A stretch of DNA of 64,000 bases from Berberis thunbergii (Eukaryota > Streptophyta > Magnoliopsida > Ranunculales > Berberidaceae): the NCBI GenBank assembly GCA_003290165.1, contig QNQO01001167.1:62001-126000 (forward strand). The letters are read 5' to 3'. The notes under the pieces are model-generated. The model searched no databases, was not told the DNA's origin, and saw only the letters and a list, made by a program, of their open reading frames with translations. A program made the translations under genes and the position numbers. Positions 54,856 through 64,000 of this stretch are shown one piece after another (position 1 is the first letter of the stretch; each line of letters starts with the position of its first letter).

Positions 54856-57327
54856 TTAATAACCAAGCTTCCTCACTAACCACGCTTCTTTTTCCTGAGG
54901 GTTTAGAGATAAGAAAATGCGGATCAAAGTTGGTGTCTCCTCAAACAAGTCTACAGCATCTAAGAACTTCTTCATTGAGATGTTTGGAACAACTCTTAAA
55001 CTTGAAGTCAATCGATCCCAATTGTCTCCCTTCAATGAGTTAGTAACCTCCTTGCCTACCTCCGCCAACAAATTGTGTTTGAAATTGAACTCTTCATCAA
55101 ATGACAATTTCTGACACTTTTCAGAAGAGCGAGATGCATGATCATTTGAATCCATCACATTGTTATCACCAGCATCATCTGTTACATAACATAAAGTCAT
55201 AAACAAATCTTTAGCATTATTTGTACATAACACAATTTTGTCAACAAGGGTAAAAATCAAATAACAAAGACGATCTAAAGTACATCCAAAAAAAATTATA
55301 TAAAAATTTTATATTTATGCAAGCTACTACATTAAAACGTTAGACATGGAGCCTAATGCAAGGGCAGACATGGAACCTAATGCAAGGGCATATACATGTC
55401 AACAGTTACTGATCTATTTCTTTTGATTGAAAGAAGCAAAAACAATCTAGTTTTGAACATTCATAATATACACTCATAGATCACATAGTTACTGCTCAAT
55501 GCAGAAGAAACACAAGCATCGACTCAATGAAACAAACCAAAAACTTGAAGGGCACAAGCCTAGTAACCCAAACATCTGAACAAAACATCAATCACACAGA
55601 GTTCAAACCAATATTGGCACAAACTTTGAATCATATTATCATAACTCAGCTAAATCATGACAACAAACCCACAATTTCCGCTCCCCCGTTCTATTAGGTA
55701 AATGTCATTGAAACTTAACCTCAAAATTTATGGTTTCAACATGAATCAGGACCAACAAAAGTATCGTTTCGATCCCAAATGCTAAAATTACAATAACGAA
55801 ACTAATTATAACTACAATCCATGCCTTAAAAGTTCAGAATTTTACATAATTGTAACAATAAAAATAAATTTTTTTAAAAAAGTAGCAATTTGAATCAGTA
55901 CCCAAATTCAATCTCCACATACACCCATTGCAAGATTTTGAAACAATCCCGTTGCTGAAAACAAATAGAGATGAAATTACTTGCGTGTTTGCAAGGGAGG
56001 CCAAACATCCAACACTCCTTGACTTGCATCCCGTTTTAACATAATTGACTATATAACATTGATAATCAAGAAATATAGTTAATTGCCAAGAAACAGGTTT
56101 TGGAGACTGCAAAAGAAGATGACTCACTCAAACATGGAAATGCTTTGTAATTTAAAATCATTGTGTCTTAAACCAGCCAACTTTCTTGAACTGTCCCTTA
56201 TGCTAAAAGTGACTTCATTATGATAATCCATATTGCCTCTCTCTCTACCCTGTCCTAAAGCTTGACATATGATTAAGCTTCTTCAAACTCATTATAAACA
56301 AGCCACATAATGAGGGTGTAGTTTGAGAACAGGCAAGTGCATTATGCATAGTTTGTAAATGATAGAACTGGGATGAGCCCCCAGCTAGTAGATACAAACC
56401 AGCACATTTTTCTATCTACATCATTGATTAGTTCATTACTAATGTAGGAGAGAATTCAACTTATCCCAAGTTGTGAACTTCAGCCTCCTACTAGCATACC
56501 ACATTGGCAGATTCATAATCTCACACACCAAATAGTAGGGGAATATTGAAGTCATTGAGACTTCAAAAAATCTCCAAAAACATATGTGATTATCAGTTCC
56601 ATATCATCCTCACAAATCAAACAATACAAAGATCACTAAACATTGAAGTTGAATCATTAACTACATATTTTACTTATTAAGATGATACCATACATATGTT
56701 GATAAAAATATATAAATAAAAATTACCAATTTTGATGGCAGTAGGACTGTTGCTTGCATCCGCCCATTTGACTCGATGATGAACAACATTTCCTCCACCC
56801 CTTAACCGAACCACCAGGTGTATAGTAGGACGACCATTACAGTAATACAGAGTGTCAATTGTCTTTTGATTTCCAGATTCCATTTCTTTACTTAGAATCA
56901 ATCTCATCAGATCAAGAATTGCATCCCCTGAAAGTTGTCTACCTCTAAAAATTAGTCTTTGCTCATCGGCTTCAATTCCAAATAGATCCTCTATCTTAAT
57001 CTTCAAATCATCGTCTGTGTCAGATTCTCCTATTTCAATTGTCCGTGCCCGCCCTCTTAGGTCTTTCACAATGACCTGGACTGTTTCTCCTCTCAGTTGA
57101 AAAACCATGTTGAGTGTGGAACCGTCTTGGATGTTGTAGTAGCTTAGCATTCTTCCATCTTCTAGTATTGTTCCTCGGAAAACCAGATCCAATATATCCA
57201 TAGGAAGTTTTTTTCCTTCTTCTCTTTTTTTTATAACATTTTTGACATTTTCAATCGTGCTGCTGGAGTTGTCAATTTCCAGAGTAATCGACTGCTTTAC
57301 AGCTGCAATATGCACAATGATCTGCAT
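54856..57327 (-). CDS. Two-domain ubiquitin-like protein, gene C
   Basis: Exons 56727-57327 and 54856-55178 join in frame (924 nt, 307 residues). UBL1 starts MQIIVHIAAVKQSITLEID and ends VFQLRG. UBL2 is closer to ubiquitin than in A, B or D: DLFGIEADEQRLIFRGRQL, then about 25 extra residues, then PTIHLVVRLRGGG. A linker (NVVHHRVKWADASNSPTAIK) and the unknown C-terminal module (ending AWLVRKLGY) follow. The Ser-rich part of the C-terminal exon is 11 residues shorter than in B. The donor is GTAATT and the acceptor ttatgtaacag. The RLRGG end could in principle be recognised by ubiquitin proteases. That is inference. The gene looks intact. The 5' flank is interrupted 195 bp upstream by a 1.1-kb foldback element. 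Confidence 0.83.
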
Positions 57328-57522
57328 GGTTTCAATACCTCCCTTCCCTTTGCTCCTCTTCTGTGTATGCTGAAAATGAAAGACACATCTAAGATTGATG
57401 AAGGTATGTATAGACTTTTCAGCTTTACCATTGATGAAATATATATTTTTATTTTAAGTTGGAGCTGACGAAGATATATTATATATCTTTTATTTTAATA
57501 ATAGAATTTTACTTATAGTCTC
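57328..57522 (-). promoter_or_regulatory. Putative promoter and leader of gene C
   Basis: This is a short conserved flank. On the minus strand tatatatttcatcaatggta lies about 110 bp before the ATG, followed by a purine-rich leader (gaggagcaaagggaaggg). The foldback element cuts the rest of the ancestral flank away, and its continuation is at 58640-58790. Confidence 0.4.
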
Positions 57523-58636
57523 GGGGACTTATTTAGTTATTTCACCTCGGATTTAAGTAAAATCAATCAAATGTTCTCTCTCGAGTGACTTATTACAAAC
57601 ATCACATATTACAAATTAAATCATATTTTTCATTTTTTTTTATCAAAATATATACAATTCAATACACATTTTGAGAAAAATTAAATGATCCAAATTTAAT
57701 AGAACACACATCTCAAGGTAAATCAATGGTCCAAATTTAATAGTATACTAATCTCGAGAAAAATCTAATGATCTAAATTTAATGAAATACACATATCAAG
57801 GTAAATCTAACGGTCCAAATTTAATATTACATTCATCTACAAAAAAATCTAACGATCCAAATTTAATACTTCACACATCTCTAGGTAAATCAAACCGTTA
57901 GATTTTGGTAAAAGATCAAACTATTGGATTGTCCTCGAAATACATGTTGAACCGTTTAGATTTTGGTGAAAGATCTCTAGTTAAATCAAATGGTACAAAT
58001 TTAATTATGCATTTATCTCGAGATGTGTGCATTATTAAATTTGGACCATAAAATTTTTATTTCGAGATGAGTGTACTATTAATTGGGACTGTTAGATTTA
58101 TCTAGAGATGTGTGTTTTATTGAATTTGAACCAATTGATTTTTCTCATGATAAGTTCATAATTAAATTTGTACCGTTAGATTAAACTAGAGATCTTTTAC
58201 CAAAATCTAAATGGTTCAATACGTATCTCGAGGACAATCCAACATTTTGATATTTCACCAAAATCTAACGGTTATATTTACCTAGAGATATGTGAACTAT
58301 TAAATTTGGACCTTTAGATTTTTCTTGAGATGAGTGTAATATTAAATTTAGATCGTTAGATTTACCTTGATATGTGTATTCCATTAAATTTGGACCATTA
58401 GATTTTTCTTGAGATTAGTGTAATATTAAATTTGGTCCATTAGATTTACCTAGAGATGTGTATTCTATTAAATTTGGACCATTTAATTTTTTTTGAGATG
58501 TGTGTTGAATTGTGTAGATTTTGGTGAAAAAATAAGTGAAAAATGTGGTTTAATTTGTTATAAGTTAGTGGAGAGAGAGAACCATTAGATTGATTTTACT
58601 TGAATTCGATGGCTGAAATAAGTGCACATCAGCCCC
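57523..58636. mobile_element. 1.1-kb foldback element with internal subrepeats
   Basis: The outer ends mirror each other (ggggacttattt... and ...aaataagtgcacatcagcccc; ttaagtaaaatcaatc and gattgattttacttga). Inside, both halves are built of imperfect units of 55-65 bp with ggtccaaatttaat and atctcgagaaaaat motifs. The left half is in one orientation and the right half is inverted. P2 has the empty site (cttataatgtctagtactat near 8042-8062). No coding frame. It is a large foldback DNA element. Confidence 0.75.
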
Positions 58637-59339
58637 CTTCAATCCCTAATACTATCACACCCCAAAATTTTGCAAAAGGCATCGATTTTTTTACACTATT
58701 ATTTATGTTGAAGAATACCATCATTCTTTACTTTCTAAAAGACACTACCAATATAAATTCAAAATCAATATTAAAAGTTGATTTGATATATGAAAAGTGA
58801 AGCATGAAGAATGCTCTTCTTAAAAATTGGCTCATTGATGCCATGAAACCCGATATAACAAACCTGTTTGTTCGTCTACACATATTTGGGATGTTGTATT
58901 CGAGACCTATTATGAAAGAGGTGTTATAAGTATTTGGGATGGCACTGGTGGTTATTAAGTATTGAACAGGAACTATTTTTAGAAAATTTGTGCAGGTTTT
59001 AAAAAAATGGCAAAATATTTTTTTGAGTGAAAAGTTGAATAAAAACATATTTTTTTGTGACTGTCATATGCCGTCACAAAAAAAAAACTTCGCGTCCTGT
59101 TGTTTTTGCAACTAAAATAATGTCGTCACAAAACACAATTTATGACAGCCACATTCTCACCAATTCGAATTTAAATATCATCATTAGAAGTAATTGAGAA
59201 GGCCATGTTGTCGCAAAATCAAAATTTTAAATTGTCACAAAAGGATAACTAGTGACGGCCAAGTTGTCACGAAATTTTTTTTATTTTAAATACTTAAAAA
59301 ATTAAATTTAAAATTACCTTTTATGATGGAGCAACATGT
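58637..59339. other. Continuation of the gene C flank, then unassigned DNA
   Basis: Bases 58640-58790 match 8046-8180. Beyond that, 59050-59280 holds several gtcacaaaa and gacggcca motifs in both orientations (tgccgtcacaaaa, gtcgtcacaaaac, gtgacggccaagttgtcac), possibly a worn DNA element. No gene is supported. Confidence 0.4.
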
Positions 59340-59760
59340 GCTAGACATAATGCATTTACCATTGACGATTATATAAAATATATTTTTTTATTTTTAAATT
59401 GAAGTTGACCGAAGATATAGTATATATATTTAATTTTAATAATAGGATTTTACTTATAGTCTCAGATGCTGCTACACCCCAATGTTTTGAAAAATATGTT
59501 TTGCACATCTCAATACAAAATTTTCAATACTCGAACAACACATTACAAGGACTACTTATTATATCAAGGGGTCCCTTATTAAGTTGACTAAATTTGATTC
59601 AGAAAGGGAAAGGTTTATATGGTGCAGTTCCCTTGTGAGCACTTGAAAATGTCATATCCTGCACGTCGCCTTACAACTAAATCTGGATAACATGCATGCT
59701 AATTAGTATAATGTTAGCGGAGGTTTGGTAAATAGATTGTTTTGCAACAATACGTTGTCG
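59340..59760 (-). promoter_or_regulatory. Orphan UBL 5' flank
   Basis: The stretch matches the upstream region of gene B (about 51975-52290): tgcagttc(c/t)cttgtgagcact, tcatatcctgcacgtcgcc, gcctta/gcaactaaat. No UBL exon follows on its left. It marks another unit whose gene has been lost. Confidence 0.55.
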
Positions 59761-59871
59761 AGTAGCAATGCGTTCCACACAATCTACTTGGTAAAGCTAA
59801 GCTTTTTTTTTAGAGAAATACACAGGTGGTAGCAACTCAACATTGATCTTGCTGAATGCTATAGTTGTTCA

Positions 59872-60140
59872 ACGATCTCTGATTTTTAGTTTGTTTAGGA
59901 TGAAATACACAGGTCTAGAAGTTAAGGTTTTAACGAGGATCTGGACACCTCCTCTTAACTGGAAACCCTTGTGAAGTGTGGAATTCTCTGGGATGTTGTA
60001 ATCAACGAAGGTCTTTTTTTCATCTAGTTCTCTCCCTGCAAAGAATAAATTCCATTTGATCAAACATGTTGGAGCTTTCTACTTGGAGAGTAATTGAATT
60101 CCCCTTCTTTCTCTTCACAAAGATTTGCTTGATGGACAAT
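59872..60140 (-). pseudogene. Degenerate ubiquitin gene fragment
   Basis: The minus strand reads QIFVKRKKGNSITLQVESSN. After a shift and a lost segment it reads NLFFAGRELDEKKTFVDYNI, then PENSTLHKGFQLRGGVQILV and KTLTSRPVYF. That is one ubiquitin unit ending LRGG, followed directly by the start of the next (VQILVKTLT), the head-to-tail layout of polyubiquitin. It is closer to true ubiquitin than the two-domain genes are. Frame damage in the first unit and stops after the second start make it non-functional. The flank to its right (60345-61030) is duplicated at 38571-39400. Confidence 0.82.
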
Positions 60141-60344
60141 CTTCTTTTATTCTTTTCTAGAGCTAAGAAGTAAAACTTCCCATTGCACAATTAGATGATT
60201 TGAAGGACTGAGTAATATTCTTATTGATACCTGGAGCTGAGAACTTTTCCTCACTGCCAAATCCAAAGTCACATATTGTATTGTTTGAAAACTACAAGAA
60301 AATAATATATATACATTCTTTTTTATAATTAGAACACTACTTAC

Positions 60345-61030
60345 AAGTGATGACGGACAGAAGCTAACTAAGTTTTCGTCAGTTATATTTGGAAGAAGAT
60401 GAGGAAGTAAGCTGGAAATGATGCAGAAGAAGGATATAGGATAGACCTGATAACACCGAGGCAACGACATAGCAAGTTATTGATTCCATTAAGTTTGAAT
60501 TCTTTGGTGAAACCTTATAAATTAACAATGACTTGATCATCTTCCTATCTGATGTGCTAGCTAGTACAATAAAGCATTGAAGTCACAAAAAAGAACACCT
60601 GAAGTGATTCTGAAAGCTTACCACTCCTAGTTGGAATTTAATAAGTCATGTTTTTTATCAATAAAACAGTAGATGTATTAATAGGTACGAGTGCAAAAGG
60701 TAATTTGCTAGTATACTTGTAAGTTGCAACATGATCAAAATGAACTAAACGGTAAAAACAAATGTGCATATAGATTAACCAGAAATACATGAAGTCAAAT
60801 ATGTTTGAAAAGCAAAGGTACTCGAACTAGGCAACAACTGACATCCCAATACCCTCAATCCAAAGAAGGAAAACGTTGTAACTTCTGCACAAAGTATTCT
60901 CATAATTTGCTGACAAACTCATTGAATGACATCCCTTCCAATGTTTTTTTTTTTTTTTTTTGATTTTCTTCCCCAATTCAAATTGATGAATGAGACCTTA
61001 AATTGTCTTAAGAGTCTGATCTTGTTGCAT
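60345..61030. repeat. Upstream flank of the ubiquitin relic, duplicated at 38571-39400
   Basis: It shares order and most bases with 38571-39400 but has several small insertions and deletions and a T run at 60947-60961. No gene is recognised. Confidence 0.75.
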
Positions 61031-61406
61031 GCTTTTTTATTATGGCATTCTTCCCAGTTCCCCCCTTTCTTTATCTTCATCACGTCGACTGCCATTAACT
61101 GAGGAATCGTTAGATATTTATGAATAGAATTAGCTCCTTAGCCAATTTCTGAAGGTAAAATATGCTAGGATGATTCTTCAAAACTCAAAAGAATTATCCA
61201 AAGATATTAACCATCAAAACTAAAACACAAAAATCATAAAACATAAGAACCAAAAAAAGATTATCCAAAGATATTACTTATTACAATGCCAAGTAGAATA
61301 TCTACTACAATGTCTACACATTTAACATTGAGTTTTTGTGACTAATGCAAATCACCCAAAAACATACACAAATCATATACTTTGTAATTAAATTTATTGA
61401 AATTTC
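61031..61406. other. Unassigned DNA and 3' flank of gene D
   Basis: From about 61200 it matches the 3' flanks of genes B and C (ccatcaaaactaaaacacaa, tacaatgcca(a/t)gtagaatat). Before that I see nothing recognisable. Confidence 0.5.
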
Positions 61407-62679
61407 TTAATGATCAAGCTTCCTCACTAACCACGCTTCTTTTTCTTGAGGGTTTAGAGATAAGAAAATGCAGATCAAAGTTGGTTTCCTCTCAAACAAG
61501 TCTTTAGCATCTAAGAACTTCGTCATTGATATGTTCGGAACAACTCTTAAACTTGAAGTCAATTGATCCCAATCGTCTCCTTCAACGAGTTAGCAACCTC
61601 CTTGTCTGCCTCCGCCAACAAATTGTGTTTGGAATTGAACTCTTCATCAAATGACAATCTCTTACCCTTCTCAGAAGGGACGTGTTGATTCATGGATGAA
61701 GATCCAAAAGAGCGAGATGCATGATCGTTCGAATCCATCACATTGACATCACTAGCATCATCTGTTACATAACATAAACAAATCTTTAGCATTATCTGTC
61801 CATAACACAAAATTTTGTCAACAAGAAGTAAAAATCAAACAACAAAGACGATCTAAATATCAGATGCAATTTAAGAAGCTGAAGTTCTCAAGAGAATGAC
61901 CTAAATCAACAAGGAAACAAGAAACTAACTTAACATCACATATGTGTCTCAAAAGAACGTGGGAGAGTCAGATTCCGTTATATATGTGTCTCAAAAGATC
62001 GCTCAGAATGACAACTAGAAGATCGGAGATCATAGATCCCAACAACTGGAAAACCGTGAGTAGCTAAAAGATCTTCTTGAATATTTTGTTTATATTGTTG
62101 TATTGAAAGGGAGGAGGTTTGGTTGTAATGTTGGGCTTACAACTTATCTTGAGGTGTATTTGGTTGCATGGAATCATATGTCATGAGAATTCATGAGGAG
62201 ACCCCTACTATTTGATTTTGTGATCACTTCACATTCACATTCACTATTTGATTTTGTGATAAATGGTGGGAATGGAAGAACAATGAACATGAAAATCACA
62301 CTCCTAAGTCCCCAAAAACTCAAGACTGAATTTTTAGATTATTTGATTATTTCAGTTGCAGAACAACAAAATCAATGAAAACTGAATATATACCCCAACC
62401 GAATCCTTAAGAATGTTAAATTAGATGGATTTGAATGTACCTACATCTGAGCTTCCCTTAAGAATATTAATTACATGAGTAAGTTTAGCCAGCCTTGTTT
62501 GATAGCATTTTTTGATGTTTTTACACTTTTTACCCATTTCTCTTTAAAACACAACGACAAACACTATCTATATAAATGGTAGAAGTGTAAAAAAAATCTC
62601 AAAAAAAAAAAAAACTAGCAAACAAGGTTAGCTAGAATTGTTGTAATTATATTTATACATAGAACGAATTGTGTTTTGG

Positions 62680-62850
62680 TCTCTAGATTCCAATAGTTTA
62701 CTTTGAATGAATTACACCCTCTTCAAGATGTTCACTGATAAACACCAGTCTTTGCTGATTGGGTGAAATTCGAGTTAGATCCTTTGTCTTCTTATTCAAA
62801 TCAAATCATCGAGTGTGTCAGATTCTCCTATTTCCATTGGGTATGTCTCC
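62680..62850 (-). pseudogene. UBL2 scrap inside gene D's intron
   Basis: The counterpart of 50583-50770. It lacks about 18 bp (tcaatctcatctgatcaa) present in the gene B copy. Confidence 0.75.
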
Positions 62851-62861
62851 CCTCCCCCAAT

Positions 62862-63000
62862 TCTAGAGAGCCATGCAGGCCTAGCTCTCTACGTACCATT
62901 CAACATTCTTGAGATGCGCATAATCCTGTATCTTGAAAATGTGAAATGGTAGAGAGCTAGCCTTGGTGCAGATCTAGCGCACCAGGCCCGACTCCCTAGA
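62862..63000. mobile_element. 139-bp hairpin MITE in gene D intron
   Basis: The counterpart of 50784-50935, with a 13-bp deletion in the left arm (the ctggtgcgtcagg stretch). Confidence 0.75.
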
Positions 63001-63204
63001 CTTGTTCGTCTCCCCTCTTAGGTATTGGGAGCCCTTTTAGGCGGCGAGGGGGAGGGTGAGTGGTAACACCCCTCCCCCTCGCCATTAAGAATTTCCGTTG
63101 GTATTGGAGAATGACCTGGACTCTTTTCTTCTCAATTTAATTTCAGTTGAAGAATAATAAAATCAATGAAATTAAATTGAACCTACCACAAAGGAGTTTG
63201 GCTA

Positions 63205-63317
63205 ACTGGCGAGGAAACCAGCTAGGGAGGGAGGAAGACCCTCTATCCCCCTTGCGAAGCGTGCTTCCCATCCCTTGCACGCTCCCTCCCTAGCTCCCTC
63301 GCTGGTTTCCTTGACAA
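63205..63317. mobile_element. Hairpin MITE specific to gene D's intron
   Basis: The left arm ggcgaggaaaccagctaggg and the right arm ccctagctccctcgctggtt pair, with a ccttgcgaagcgtgcttccc centre. Gene B's intron reads through without it (gaatataccgcaaaggc near 51122), so it inserted after the B/D split. Confidence 0.75.
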
Positions 63318-64000
63318 TTAGAATTTCTGACCGCAAAGGCATTCTTAAGAATGTTAATGTTGACCGATTTGAATGTACCCACATCTGACCTACCCTAAAG
63401 ATTTGCAAAAAAAAAAAAAAAAAATTCCCACTTTCTTTGAAATAATAAGGAATTCACTATATAAATAATAAATAAAATTACCAATTTTGATGGCAGGAGA
63501 TGATCTCTTCCGCGGACTGCTGCTTCCATCCTCCCATTCGATTTGCCGATTCCCTAATAAACGAAATATCGACCGTATAGTAGGACGAGCATTACAGTCA
63601 TACATATCATCAATTCTCTCTTGATCTCCAGATTCCAATACTTTACTTTGAATCAATCTCATCTGATCAAGAATTACACCCTCTTCTTTAAGGCGTTCAC
63701 CAAAAAACCAGAATCTTTGCCGATCGTGGTTAAGTTCAACTCCAAATAAATCTTCTATCTTCTTCTTCAAATCATCGAGTGTGTCAGATTCTCCTATAGT
63801 TTCTATTGTCCATGTCCGCCCTCGACTTCTGTCTTCCAAAAAGACCTGGACTGTTTCTCCTCTAAGTTGAAAAGCCATGTTGAGTGTGGAACCGTCTTGG
63901 ATGTTGTAGTAGCTTAATGTTTTTCCTTCTTCTAGTATTGTTCCTTGGAAAACCAGATCCAATTCATCCATAGGAAGTTCTTTTCCTTCTTCTCTGTTTT

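Larger units (their letters stand above)
61407..64000 (-). pseudogene. Two-domain ubiquitin-like gene D, frameshifted, runs off the window
   Basis: Exon 1 extends from the window edge to 63482 and is nearly identical in protein to gene B (FGERLKEEGVILDQMRLIQS, FRLLG). Its first residues lie beyond 64000. The donor is GTAATT. The 3' exon (61407-61761) has lost one base near 61578 relative to gene B. The frame then ends at ETIGIN before the conserved LTSSLRVVP part, which persists out of frame (KKFLDA-equivalent to the stop at 61407). Intron structure, including the UBL2 scrap and the 139-bp MITE, is shared with gene B. A truncated protein with both UBL domains is still possible. Confidence 0.82.

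Overview
The window looks like nuclear DNA of a flowering plant, most likely a eudicot. It is AT-rich, its genes have introns with GT/AG borders, and it holds plant Ty1/copia and chromodomain Ty3/gypsy elements, a CACTA transposon with a Ulp1-like gene, a DUF4283/zinc-knuckle LINE ORF1, tRNA-derived SINEs and many hairpin MITEs. Nothing is prokaryotic. I cannot name the species.

The backbone is a tandem array of minus-strand genes for a two-domain ubiquitin-like (UBL) protein. Each gene has a large 5' exon (UBL1+UBL2), a long intron and a 3' exon for a conserved C-terminal module I do not recognise. From right to left: D (61407 to beyond 64000, frameshifted), C (54856-57327, open), B (48255-51898, open), A (43262-46397, open with an extra 54-bp exon), then relics P3 (11084-11739), P2 (5831-7858) and P1 (2471-3332). 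A degenerate ubiquitin relic lies at 59872-60140. Spacers between units are homologous and carry the same hairpin MITEs, so the array grew by unit duplication. Deletions and unequal joins then damaged many units.

The leftmost 2.7 kb (1-2713) recurs almost base for base at 8610-11326. It contains a copia RT scrap, a 1.16-kb insertion with a 10-bp target duplication, a hAT-type MITE and the last UBL exon.

Between about 14.9 and 43.1 kb the array is split by a block rich in mobile elements: unidentified ORF fragments and a SINE (14.9-16.3 kb), an inverted LTR fragment beside a 5'-truncated copia element (16.6-20.8 kb), a LINE ORF1 without ORF2 (23.1-25.4 kb), a SINE (26.7 kb), and a nearly complete gypsy chromovirus (28622-37191) whose 5' LTR is split by a 3.08-kb CACTA element. 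LINE tails, a 17-residue-period repeat and unassigned DNA (37.2-43.1 kb) follow.

Most notable: gene A seems to have gained a symmetric-phase exon by internal tandem duplication; gene B's intron holds a hAT-like element carrying a fragment of a UCH-type deubiquitinase gene; gene C alone keeps an RLRGG end on its second UBL domain; and the CACTA Ulp1-like gene has Tyr where the nucleophilic Cys is expected. All calls come from reading the sequence without database searches.
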